Source: Desulfuromonadaceae bacterium (lineage in GTDB: Bacteria; Desulfobacterota; Desulfuromonadia; Desulfuromonadales; Geopsychrobacteraceae). From it: DNA of 32,298 bases. Positions 18,276 to 27,303 of the stretch are shown one piece after another; position 1 is the stretch's first letter, and each line of letters starts with the position of its first letter. The stretch lies in NCBI GenBank assembly GCA_030595055.1, contig JAUVEB010000005.1, forward strand, positions 1 through 32,298, read 5' to 3'. The position numbers and the translations under genes are program-made. The notes beneath the pieces were generated by a model, which did no database searches, was not told where the DNA came from, and saw nothing but the letters and a program-made list of their open reading frames with translations.

Positions 18276-19679
18276 ATGTATTCAATGCAAAAAACATTCA
18301 AGCATCTCATGCAACTCGGTCTGTTGTTGATTCTGGCTGGCGGTGTTGTTTCATCGGCTTTTGCCGGGAGCCACAAAAAACGGGTTCAGGGGCCGATTAG
18401 CGAGCCTCAGGATGTCACTCGCCAGTGTCTCAAGTGTCACAAAGGTGTGGCGGGGGATTTCATGAAAACCTCGCACTGGAACTGGGGCTTGGAGCAGGAA
18501 GTTGACGGTAAGATGGTCGACCGTGGTAAGAAGAATTCTCTGAACAACTACTGCACTTCAATCGCCGGAAATGAACAGTTCTGCGCCAAATGTCATGCCG
18601 GTTACGGATTGACCGATGCCGGGACCTATGATTTCGGTAACGCTGAAAACATTGACTGCCTCGTCTGCCACGATACCACAGGGACTTATAACAAGGGCTC
18701 GAACGTGGCCGGTTACCCGTTGGAAAAGGTTAACCTGCTGCGGGTTGCGCAGAACGTCGGTTCGCCGAACCGTGACAACTGTGGACAATGTCATTTTTAC
18801 GGCGGCGGGGCCGATGCTGTCAAGCACGGCGATCTTGATTCTTCTATGTCTTATCCTGACAGAAAGACTGACATCCATATGGATGTCGATGGTAACGATT
18901 TCCAATGTATCGAGTGTCACAAAACGGAAGATCATCTGATTACCGGTCATTCTCTTGGTGTTTCCCCGGATGGGCATACCGAGGTCAACTGTGAACAGTG
19001 TCACGATGGTGAGGTTCACGAAGAAAGCCGTCTCAATGCCCACCTGGATACCGTTGCTTGCCAGACTTGCCATATCCCGGTTTATGCCAAGAACCTCGCA
19101 ACAAAAATCTGGTGGGATTGGTCAAACGCCGGTGAAGAGCGCCCGTTTGATAAAAAAAATAAGCATGGTTATCACACCTATGTAAAGAAAAAGGGTGAGA
19201 TGAAGTACGGCATGAATCTGGCCCCTGAATATCGCTGGTTTAACGGCAAAGGTGGTACCTATTTTCGTGGTGACAAGATCGATCCGAAAAAAGTGACCAG
19301 TCTGGCCTACCCGATCGGTGACATTGCTGATGCCGAGGCAAAGATTTATCCCTTCAAGGTGATGCGTGGTAAACAGATTTACGATACCGTGAACATGACC
19401 CTGATCACCGCCAAACTTGCGAACGAAGGCGGGTACTGGGTTGATTATGATTGGGACAAGGCGGCCCGTCTCGGTAGCGAAGCCAGTGGCTTGCCTTACA
19501 GCGGCAAGTATGGTTTCGCCGAAACTGATATGTACTGGCGGGTGAATCACATGGTCTCGCCGAAAGAGCAGGCCCTCGGTTGTCTCGACTGCCACGGTGA
19601 CAACGGCCGTATGGATTGGGTCGGGCTTGGCTATAAAGGTGATCCGATGAGTTGTCCTGAATGGGCACGCGAAAAGTAG
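18276..19679 (+). CDS. Octaheme c-type cytochrome, tetrathionate reductase (OTR)-like family
   Basis: Signal peptide and eight CxxCH motifs (CLKCH, CAKCH, CLVCH, CGQCH, CIECH, CEQCH, CQTCH, CLDCH) in an OTR-like arrangement. Confidence 0.88.
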   Translation: MYSMQKTFKHLMQLGLLLILAGGVVSSAFAGSHKKRVQGPISEPQDVTRQCLKCHKGVAGDFMKTSHWNWGLEQEVDGKMVDRGKKNSLNNYCTSIAGNEQFCAKCHAGYGLTDAGTYDFGNAENIDCLVCHDTTGTYNKGSNVAGYPLEKVNLLRVAQNVGSPNRDNCGQCHFYGGGADAVKHGDLDSSMSYPDRKTDIHMDVDGNDFQCIECHKTEDHLITGHSLGVSPDGHTEVNCEQCHDGEVHEESRLNAHLDTVACQTCHIPVYAKNLATKIWWDWSNAGEERPFDKKNKHGYHTYVKKKGEMKYGMNLAPEYRWFNGKGGTYFRGDKIDPKKVTSLAYPIGDIADAEAKIYPFKVMRGKQIYDTVNMTLITAKLANEGGYWVDYDWDKAARLGSEASGLPYSGKYGFAETDMYWRVNHMVSPKEQALGCLDCHGDNGRMDWVGLGYKGDPMSCPEWAREK

Positions 19680-19715
19680 GCCGATCATCGGCCCCTGCGT
19701 TGGGATAGATGTCGT

Positions 19716-19750
19716 TAAAAAGGGCTGCCTTGTCGGGCAGCCCTTTTTAA
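19716..19750 (+). terminator. Rho-independent terminator after octaheme cytochrome
   Basis: aaaaagggctgccttgtcgggcagcccttttta hairpin with T-run. Confidence 0.85.
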
Positions 19751-19794
19751 CGTTTAGAGATTCTCAACTTTTCTGAGATTGAGTCGAGAGGCCC

Positions 19795-20574
19795 TTATTC
19801 CACGGTCACCTGGGCATCCTCCATGATCAGGTTGTACTGATACCCGTAGCCGAAATCTTTGTCGAGAGTCAGAGGGCCGCTGATGAGGACGGTGTTGCCA
19901 ACCTGTGCAGTGACGTCGGTGTTGACGGTCAGATCATGAGTGTCAGCTGCGGCGTCGCCGCTGCCGTCTTGAACGTGTAGCCAGTTTTTCCCCATGATTT
20001 TCGGGCTGAACTTGACGACCTTGGCTCGCAGGGTGATATTTTGACCGGACAACTCAGTTTTTCCGGCGTAAATTTCAGCAATAGTCAAACCGTTTTCCGC
20101 TTTTTGCACATTGGAAAGATCAACATCCACCGGAGCGGTGGTGTCGGTCTGCGGGTGTCCAGTCGGCATGGTCATGCCGCCGGCAGTAGAGAGTTCCGGA
20201 GCACTGGCATTCAGCACCGAGTCGACAAAGTAGACCAGCGGAAAATCACGGTTCAGGGTTTTGCTGTGGTAGTTGTGCATCGGCATGCCATCGGGAACAA
20301 CCACTGAATCACCGACCGCAACGGTGAAAGCCGGGGCTGCCGCCCAGATTTTTTCGCCATTGTTGTCAACCTGAACATAAGTGTAACCGGCGGCGTTCAT
20401 GGTTTCCACAACGGTTCCGGATGTTCCCCCGCCTGACATCGGTGCGCTTGCAGCCATCTGTTCCGGATTTGCTGCCGAAGTGGCTGGTGTTGCAGATTGC
20501 GTCGGCTGGTCTTGACTGCAAGCGGTCAAGGCAAGAACCGCCAGGGAGAGAGTGATCATTAATCCTTTTTTCAC
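19795..20574 (-). CDS. Lipoprotein with NrfJ/OB-fold-like region
   Basis: Lipobox LAVLALTACSQ; SGTVVETMNAAGYTYVQVDNNGEKIWAAAPAFTVAVGD and MGKNWLHVQDGSGDAA...LISGPLTLDKDFGYGYQYNLIMEDAQV. Confidence 0.75.
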   Translation of the reverse strand: MKKGLMITLSLAVLALTACSQDQPTQSATPATSAANPEQMAASAPMSGGGTSGTVVETMNAAGYTYVQVDNNGEKIWAAAPAFTVAVGDSVVVPDGMPMHNYHSKTLNRDFPLVYFVDSVLNASAPELSTAGGMTMPTGHPQTDTTAPVDVDLSNVQKAENGLTIAEIYAGKTELSGQNITLRAKVVKFSPKIMGKNWLHVQDGSGDAAADTHDLTVNTDVTAQVGNTVLISGPLTLDKDFGYGYQYNLIMEDAQVTVE

Positions 20575-20680
20575 AACATATTCCTCCAGTGTTGAAGCCT
20601 TTCAGGCTTGGTTAATCGATTTCCATCCGGGAACGATAGCATAGCAGGAAAAACCTGTACAAGTGCTTATTGTGGCTTGC

Positions 20681-22183
20681 TTACGTTTCTGCGGGAATGC
20701 ACAGTGAGCGTCCGTATAGATGAGTAACATACTGTAATTGCACACTTATTTCTTCGCTCGGCTGCGTCGGGAGCAAGCGCCACAGCCAGTTTCCCTGGAC
20801 GGTACCGGGGCGGTTCATCCGGGCTTTTCCATCCAGGCCGAGAAAATCCTGCATCGGAATGATCGCGAGATCGGCAACGCTTGCGAGGGCGCAATCGATT
20901 AACGGCCAAGGCATGTCGCGGCAGGGACGTTTCAGGTATTCCCGGACCTGTGCTTTCCCCTCAGCGTCAAGTCCTTGCCACCAGCCGAGACTGGTGTTGT
21001 TATCATGGGTTCCCGTGTAGACAACTGAATTGGCTCGATGGTTGTGCGGCAGGTAAGGGTTTTTCGGACCCGAATCGAAAGCAAATTGCAGGATTTTCAT
21101 GCCCGGTAAAGCAAACTGGTCGCGGAGATTTTCGACATCAGGGGTGATAATTCCAAGATCTTCGGCAATAATCGGTAATTCTTCCAGCTCTTCTTTCAGT
21201 AGCGTAAACAGCCGTTCGCCCGGAGTCGTTACCCAGCTGCCGTTGATTGCGGTTTTTTCTTGAGCGGGAATGGCCCAGCAGGCGACAAAACCACGGAAAT
21301 GATCGACCCGTACCAGGTCGAACTGTTGCAGGTTCCAGTGAAAACGAGCCCGCCACCAAGCGAAATTATCGGTCGCCATGCGCTCCCAGTTGTAGAGGGG
21401 ATTGCCCCAGCGCTGACCGCTTTTGCTGAAGTAATCCGGGGGGACACCCGCCACCAGCGTCGGTCGATCCTTTTCATCTAAATGAAACAACGAGCGATTG
21501 GCCCAGACATCAACCGAGTTCTCTGCAACAAAAATCGGCAGGTCGCCGAGAATCATAACCCCTTGGCTATTCGCATAGTCTTTCAGTGCGAACCATTGTT
21601 CAAAGAAGACAAACTGCAGATATTTATGCCAGGCGATATCCCCTTGTAGTTTTGTTCCCCATTGATGCAGGCCCTCCTCCTGTCTTTGCCGGACAGCCTT
21701 CGGCCAGCGCTGCCAGCCCTTTTGCTGAGATTGTTGCATGGCTGCAAACATGGCGTAATCGTTCAGCCAATAGGCCTGTTCTGAACAGAATTGATCATAA
21801 TCCCGGTGTCTTTTTTGCTCGGCGTTCTCGATAAAATGCCGGTAGGCAGATTTTAATAACGGCAACTGCTGTTCAACGGCAACAAAATCAACAGCGTCGG
21901 AGACTTCAGGCGATTCCGGTAATTCTGTTGTCGATAGATCCCCGGCTGCCACCAGTTTTTCGAAGCTGATCAATTGCGGGTTGCCGGCAAAGGCAGAGTC
22001 GGCGCTATAAGGGCAGTTGCCGTAACCGGGTGGGCCCAGAGGCAGGATCTGCCAGACCGATTGTCCCGCGGCAACCAGAAAATCGATAAAATCGTAAGCT
22101 TCTTGTCCGAGGGTGCCGATCGCTTGCGGTCCGGCCAGTGAACTCGGGTGCAGCAGAATTCCGCTGCGGCGTTTTTGTGACAT
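20681..22183 (-). CDS. malQ: 4-alpha-glucanotransferase
   Basis: RRSGILLHPSSLAGPQAIGTLG, WQILPLGPPGYGNCPYSADSAFAGNPQLIS, VRVDHFRGF, PIIAEDLGIITPDVENLRD, VVYTGTHDNNTSLGWW. Confidence 0.96.
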   Translation of the reverse strand: MSQKRRSGILLHPSSLAGPQAIGTLGQEAYDFIDFLVAAGQSVWQILPLGPPGYGNCPYSADSAFAGNPQLISFEKLVAAGDLSTTELPESPEVSDAVDFVAVEQQLPLLKSAYRHFIENAEQKRHRDYDQFCSEQAYWLNDYAMFAAMQQSQQKGWQRWPKAVRQRQEEGLHQWGTKLQGDIAWHKYLQFVFFEQWFALKDYANSQGVMILGDLPIFVAENSVDVWANRSLFHLDEKDRPTLVAGVPPDYFSKSGQRWGNPLYNWERMATDNFAWWRARFHWNLQQFDLVRVDHFRGFVACWAIPAQEKTAINGSWVTTPGERLFTLLKEELEELPIIAEDLGIITPDVENLRDQFALPGMKILQFAFDSGPKNPYLPHNHRANSVVYTGTHDNNTSLGWWQGLDAEGKAQVREYLKRPCRDMPWPLIDCALASVADLAIIPMQDFLGLDGKARMNRPGTVQGNWLWRLLPTQPSEEISVQLQYVTHLYGRSLCIPAET

Positions 22184-22245
22184 GACTTATCCCTTATTTG
22201 ACTCTCCCTGGAAGCTGTCGGACTACCCGATAACCTCCTCGGGAT

Positions 22246-22280
22246 AAAAAAAGCTTTCCAGATAGTTGGAAAGCTTTTTT
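22246..22280 (-). terminator. Rho-independent terminator
   Basis: aaaaaaagctttccagatagttggaaagctttttt; downstream of the minus-strand response regulator. Confidence 0.75.
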
Positions 22281-22302
22281 CTTTCAGCAATGTGACAATG
22301 CT

Positions 22303-22677
22303 TCATGTTCCGGCACCAATATAGGCTTTAATTAATCTGGCCATTTCTGCCGATTTAAATGGCTTGGTGATATATTCGTCGGCCCCGGCTTTTACCCCTC
22401 GCTCGATATCCTCCGAGGTTTTTTTCGCTGTGACCATAAAAACGGGCATTGACGACGTGGCCGAGTTGTTACGAATGTGCTGACAAATTTTAAAGCCATC
22501 CATATCAGGTAAGACGACATCAAGCAGGGTCAAGACCGGATTTTCTTCAGCCAGAACTCTCAGGGCTTCGACACCGTTAGCGGCTTTGATCGGTTCATAC
22601 CCGAGCAATTTCAACATGGTCGAGGCAAGTTCCAGAATTGGCAGACTATCATCGACAATGAGTATTTTTTTCCTCAT
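22303..22677 (-). CDS. Response regulator receiver protein
   Basis: KILIVDDSLPILELASTML, VLTLLDVVLPDMDGFKIC, PVFMVTAKKTSEDIERGVKAGADEYITKPFKSAEM. Confidence 0.92.
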   Translation of the reverse strand: MRKKILIVDDSLPILELASTMLKLLGYEPIKAANGVEALRVLAEENPVLTLLDVVLPDMDGFKICQHIRNNSATSSMPVFMVTAKKTSEDIERGVKAGADEYITKPFKSAEMARLIKAYIGAGT

Positions 22678-22825
22678 GAGTTTTATTCTCCCCCCTTACA
22701 AGATAAAAACTGTTTGACCCTTTTTAAGTTGAAATATGATAATAACTTAAGGTGTAAAATATCTCAAGTTGATTGGTCGTTAGCTTGGTTGTGTTGTGAC
22801 GATTACCGATTATCTTCCTATACAG

Positions 22826-22853
22826 GGGGTGGGCAATGCCCGCCCTACGGATT
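22826..22853. repeat. Short palindromic GTAGGGCGGGC-type REP-like element
   Basis: gggtgggcaatgcccgccctac; the same core gtagggtgggc...gcccaccctac occurs at 23501-23560 and partly at 3983. Confidence 0.55.
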
Positions 22854-23432
22854 GATCAGGCGTCCGGCCTGCATTTGTGTTTCAGCAATCTCCAGCATAT
22901 TGGTTGCGCGGCCGACGGCCAGCTGCTCTTTGAGATTGTAGAATTCGAGACAGAGTCCACATGATGCGATATCGACGCCGCGGTCGGCCAGGATATTCAA
23001 GGCTTCCAGTGCTTCTGAACCGGTGCAGACCAGTTTGACACCGCTGTTGACAAACAGAATCGTTTCGGGGAGCGGATCAAGTTCAACCAAGGTGGCAAGA
23101 AAATTTTTCAGCAGCAGCCGGCCAAACTCTTCATCACCATTGCCCATCTGATCGCTACCGCAGAAAACGACGCTATCGCCACTGATGCCGGACGTTGTCA
23201 CAGTCTCTTGTTGCGGTGCGGAAGTGGGCGACAGGGTCAGTTTGTAGTTGGGTCCTGCCGATTTCCAGGTGGCCTGGTAGCCCATCTTGCCGGCCAGGCG
23301 GCTGATATTTTCACGGGCCGCCTGATCCCCGACCAAGACTTCGATAATTTCACCGGGATTTGTCAGCATCTGCTTGCGGGTTTCAACCACGGGGTAGGGG
23401 CATTGATGTTGATGATAATCGAGTTCAATCAT
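22845..23432 (-). CDS. yedF: Selenium metabolism protein YedF-like (TusA/SirA domain plus DsrE-like domain)
   Basis: MIELDYHQHQCPYPVVETRKQMLTNPGEIIEVLVGDQAARENISRLAGKMGY (TusA CPxP) followed by GSDQMGNGDEEFGRLLLKNFLATLVELDPLPETILFVNSGVKLVCTGSEALEALNILADRGVDIASCGLCLEFYNLKEQLAVGRATNM; start chosen at 23432. Confidence 0.87.
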   Translation of the reverse strand: MIELDYHQHQCPYPVVETRKQMLTNPGEIIEVLVGDQAARENISRLAGKMGYQATWKSAGPNYKLTLSPTSAPQQETVTTSGISGDSVVFCGSDQMGNGDEEFGRLLLKNFLATLVELDPLPETILFVNSGVKLVCTGSEALEALNILADRGVDIASCGLCLEFYNLKEQLAVGRATNMLEIAETQMQAGRLINP

Positions 23433-23500
23433 TGTTAAATCTCCAGAGGGTAAAGATTTCTGAAGCCTACGCCAAGCAATGGGGATTGTCCAGTCAGTCA

Positions 23501-23560
23501 AGGGTGGGTACCGCCCACCAAGGAAGAGGCAGCTCATCAGGTGGGCAGTGCCCACCCTAC
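23501..23560. repeat. REP-like element with two nested palindromes
   Basis: agggtgggtaccgcccacc ... ggtgggcagtgcccaccctac. Confidence 0.65.
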
Positions 23561-23601
23561 GAAACTACCAAACTGAGGAATGCCAGAGGTGTGTGGGTAA
23601 G

Positions 23602-23632
23602 AAAAAGCCCGGCTGTTTCCAGCCGGGCAAAA
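23602..23632 (-). terminator. Rho-independent terminator of the decaheme/barrel operon
   Basis: gcccggctg-tttc-cagccgggc stem, with a T-run on the minus strand after the stem. Confidence 0.85.
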
Positions 23633-23660
23633 GAAAACAATTCAAAAAGTTACTTTGAAA

Positions 23661-25931
23661 TCAGAACCGCCAGCCGATACCGGCGTAGCCATAATAGGCC
23701 GTTCCGTCTTCATCGCCGGAAACAAATTCTTCTTTTGCATCAAAGATGTCATAAGTGAAAGAAGCATTTCCATAGAATGTTTCGGTGAAGTTGTAGGTGC
23801 CACCGACAGTCATCTGATACTGCTCGTAAGAGAGATCAGAGTACTCGTCCATCAGGTTGTTTAGTTCCCAGGTATCATAGTTGTAATCACCACCACCCAT
23901 GATGAGAGAGTCACGCTCAGCAAAATCCCAGTCCAAAGTATCTTCGGCCTTATTATAGGTAAAGCCGGCATTAATTTGCAGTTTCTCGGTTGCTTGATAA
24001 TCAGTAGTCAGAGATAGCGTGTGGACTTCACTTTCGTACTCGGCAATATCACAGTACGATCCAAACTGGATCGATGCAACATTGTTCGCTCAGCCATGGT
24101 ACCAGCCGACACACATCCGATTTTCTGTGTCCTGCTTATTGAATGTGTAGGCCATGGTTAGATTTACCTTACTATTCGGTGCGTAGTAGAGGGAAACCCC
24201 GGGGACATAAGTGTTTTGTTGATACTTAACTGCATCATTTTCTTCCGTCCGCACTCGGGCAAATACTGTTGCTGCCATATTGGCCGAAGGTGTCCAGGTT
24301 GCAGAAAATTTGGCCTCATGGACACTTTCTGGGTCAACAGACGTTTCCAGCTTCCGGTTCGGATACACACTGTTCCAATAGAAAACAGCAGTTGTATTGC
24401 CTGGATCCCCAGCGTAATTAGCAGTGAGATCAGAGGCAAAGCCGGGATAAATGGCACTCATAAATTCTGCTGATTGTAAAATCCCTGTGTTTGCTCCACG
24501 AAGCGGCTCATCAATGTCTTGATATTGATAGCTGACCCGTCCTGAGAGTTGCTTATTCAAGCGCGATTTGACAGCCACTTTAAAGGTGTGGGTTTCAGTT
24601 TCACCCAACTCTGCTTCTTCCCGATCAATGTCTTCGTACTCATAGCCGAGACGCAGAGTTGTTCCCTTTGCCAACCGATAAACACCATCAATGCCGAATT
24701 CCGTTACATCACGAGTTTCAGCTGATTCATAATGCGCTGGGTTATCAAAGGTGTGATTGTGATTGGCAGCATCGTCCCTGTCAGGGAAAGTAACATAATA
24801 GTCCGGACCATCAATTTCATAGGTTCCACCACGGACAGACATACGTAAATCGCCAATACGGGTTGCGCCCTTGAGGAAAAATGATTCGAATTCGCTGGTT
24901 AACGCGTTGGTGTCCAGGGAGTAGGTACCTGCTTCACCAGCTTTGTCCGACTTGACTTCGGCATTGACATAAGTAGCTGAAAGTGATGAGTCACGGTTGA
25001 AATCAAGCCTGGTTTTCAGCATATGGCTGTCTTTTTTTGAATCCGGGGTCACTTTATAGGCCTGTGAACCTGAATACAACAACTGGTCGGCATCAGGTAT
25101 GCCGCCATGTGTACCAGGAGAGCTCAGGTAGTTATAAGTTGGATCCTGTCCGTCTTCAGTGAATTCGCGGGTCAGGTACTCATATTCAATTGTGGCCATG
25201 CCAAATTTTCCTGTGGCACCAAATGTCCAGTCCTCGGTCCGCTCATCTATCTCTTTGCCATTGGCTTGTACATGACATTGGTTACATTTACTTGACGTGA
25301 TGGCTTGCTCAAGCCCTTCGCGGGTTTCGATCCGCATCCCGGTATGGAAAGTGATGTTCGGTAGCTCGGGAATGGTCAGACTTGCTTCAGCCTTAGTTTC
25401 CCGACGGGTGACAATGTAATTATTGTCCATCTCTTGATAGTAACGCTCAAGGGCTCCAGCTTCAGGTACGGCAGGCGCACCAGCTAGTTGTCCAACCGTG
25501 GCATCTGTAGTGACTCGAGGCTGATTGCCGTTAACATCATTGCGGGCAGTGGCCCCGACGTGCTCCAGGGTGTCATGATCTTTCCAGTGTTCCAGAACCT
25601 GGTGATCAAAGCCGAATTTGAAGATTCTTTTGTAATCAAAACCCAGGCTGAATTCCTGATCACGTGGTCCCATGATGTCAGCCTCGAAATCAAAGGCTGA
25701 ACCATTATCCACAAATTCCAGAGACAGGCTCGGTGCAAAACTGAAGCCTTCCTCTGCTCTGGTGTTGACATATTCGTTGACGCGTGCAGGGCTGTCATCC
25801 GTCTCCATGCCCGAAATGCCGATTTCCACATGACCGCTCGCTTTTCCTTCTTCAGCGATTGCCAGGGTGGTGGTCGTCATTAAGGTCAGGATAGACAGCA
25901 ATGCAAGCAGCCATAAATGGCGTTGCTTCAT
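23661..25931 (-). CDS. MtrB/PioB-like outer-membrane beta-barrel protein; frame interrupted once by in-frame TGA (24090-24092), candidate selenocysteine codon
   Basis: ORFs 24090..25931 (613 aa) and 23661..23936 are in the same frame; manual translation of the intervening codons finds no other stop. Signal peptide MKQRHLWLLALLSILTLMTTTTLAIA, alternating beta-strand pattern, C-terminal ...YYGYAGIGWRF typical of OM barrels; downstream of a decaheme cytochrome gene. Confidence 0.78.
24044..24084 (-). promoter_or_regulatory. Candidate bacterial SECIS-like stem-loop immediately 3' of in-frame UGA
   Basis: mRNA sense: UGA-GCGAA-[CAAUGUUGCA]-U-[CGAUCC]-AGUUU-[GGAUCG]-UAC-[UGUGAUAUUG]. Apical stem 6 bp (7 with A-U), lower stem 10 bp including G-U pairs, 22 nt from UGA to apical loop, G at loop position 2 (or 1). 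Confidence 0.55.
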
Positions 25932-25947
25932 TTTTAGCCTCCTAAAG

Positions 25948-26925
25948 TTAACGGGTCAGGCCGCCACCGCCGAGCGGTTGAGACGGGAAGTCGCTGCCGT
26001 GAACAACCTGGTGGCAGGTTGTACATTTGGTGCCGAAGGATTTTTGAAAACCCTCAGCGCCGTGCGGATTCGCTGCAATTGTTGCGGCGTCAGAGGCACC
26101 ATCAGGCTCTCTTCCTAAGCGCAGCAGATGGAAATGTCCTTCATGGCACTGCAGGCAGAGGAACGGCTCATTTTGTACCAGCAGGTTGCCGGCAACGGAC
26201 CCATGCGGATCGTGGCAGATCGTGCAATCATCCTCAACCGGGGCGTGACCGAAGACAAACGGACCCTGGTAGCGGGTGTGGCAGTCGAGGCACAGATCGT
26301 TGGTGCGCTCGTGGGTGTTCAACTCACCGTGCGGGTTGTGGCAATCGCCGCAGCTCATCTTGCCTTCTTTGATTGGATGATGAGACGGGAAATTGGTTTT
26401 TGCCATCATCTCCTGGTGACAGGAGTAGCACAGCTCGGGATCTTCTTGTTTCAGGTTGGCTTTAAGAGGCTTTTCAGCGTGTATGCTGTGACAGTCGGTA
26501 CAGCTGAGGTCTGCCAAGGCGTGTTCACTGTGGGTCCAGTCCATCAGGTTGCCGTCGGTATGACAGGTGGCGCAGATGGCGCCGGTTTCTTCGGCGTTCA
26601 ATTCTGCCGGGCGGAGAATTTTCTCGGTGTCTCCATCGCTGTCAATGTGCAGACTGCCGGGACCGTGGCAGGATTCGCAGCCTTTTTCTGCACCCATCAT
26701 TTCGAAATCAGCCAGACGCCCGTGAACGTTGTGGCTGAAACTTTCTGCCATATCTTCATGGCAGTCCAGGCAGCTGTCCTGCCCGACGTAGGTGGCACCA
26801 TCAATGGCAGGCAAGGTGAGCATTTTTTCTCTGATCGCTCCCGTGGCGCAAGCGCCCAGGATCAGAACCAGGAAAAACAGCCCCACCAGTCTGCCGGTTT
26901 TGGTACCGGAAAACTTGGATGACAT
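25948..26925 (-). CDS. DmsE/MtrA-like decaheme c-type cytochrome lipoprotein
   Basis: Ten CxxCH motifs (CLDCH, CESCH, CATCH, CTDCH, CYSCH, CGDCH, CLDCH, CTICH, CLQCH, CTTCH) and a lipobox-like LILGACATG. Confidence 0.92.
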   Translation of the reverse strand: MSSKFSGTKTGRLVGLFFLVLILGACATGAIREKMLTLPAIDGATYVGQDSCLDCHEDMAESFSHNVHGRLADFEMMGAEKGCESCHGPGSLHIDSDGDTEKILRPAELNAEETGAICATCHTDGNLMDWTHSEHALADLSCTDCHSIHAEKPLKANLKQEDPELCYSCHQEMMAKTNFPSHHPIKEGKMSCGDCHNPHGELNTHERTNDLCLDCHTRYQGPFVFGHAPVEDDCTICHDPHGSVAGNLLVQNEPFLCLQCHEGHFHLLRLGREPDGASDAATIAANPHGAEGFQKSFGTKCTTCHQVVHGSDFPSQPLGGGGLTR

Positions 26926-27303
26926 GTTACCTCCTTTTGTGAATACAAGCTTGGGGGATTTTCCGCTTCATTTTTCAGTACTTAAACTTTCTGACAGAAG
27001 CTGACCCGAATATATAAACCTCCTTTTCCGTTAGGTCACTAAGCGATTATAGTAAGCTATTAAAAATGGGTGCTGATAGTTTGCTGCCGCCCATTCCAAG
27101 GGTCGCCGATTGAATGAATGCATGGCCACCCTTTCCATGGGCATCACCAGCACATCTTACTGAACAGTTACCGATTATATTTGACTAATGGTAAGAATTC
27201 ACAGAATATAATGACACATTTTTTGCAGCAGGACAAAACGAATCCTTTTTATATATATATTAAACTTGTTAATAGTGTTGATTCGTAATATTTGGATAAT
27301 TGT

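Noticed and set aside
23433-23555. N-terminal extension of the yedF ORF (MGTAHLMSCLFLGGRYPP...)
   Set aside because: Translation of the REP-like repeat; the conserved protein starts at MIELDYHQHQCPYP.
23661-23936. Separate 91-aa gene starting at TTG/'MDWDFAERD'
   Set aside because: It is in frame with, and continues, the upstream barrel ORF; no independent signal peptide, and the content is the C-terminal barrel strands.
26128-26922. 264-aa plus-strand ORF opposite the decaheme cytochrome
   Set aside because: Antisense to ten regularly spaced CxxCH motifs; artefact.
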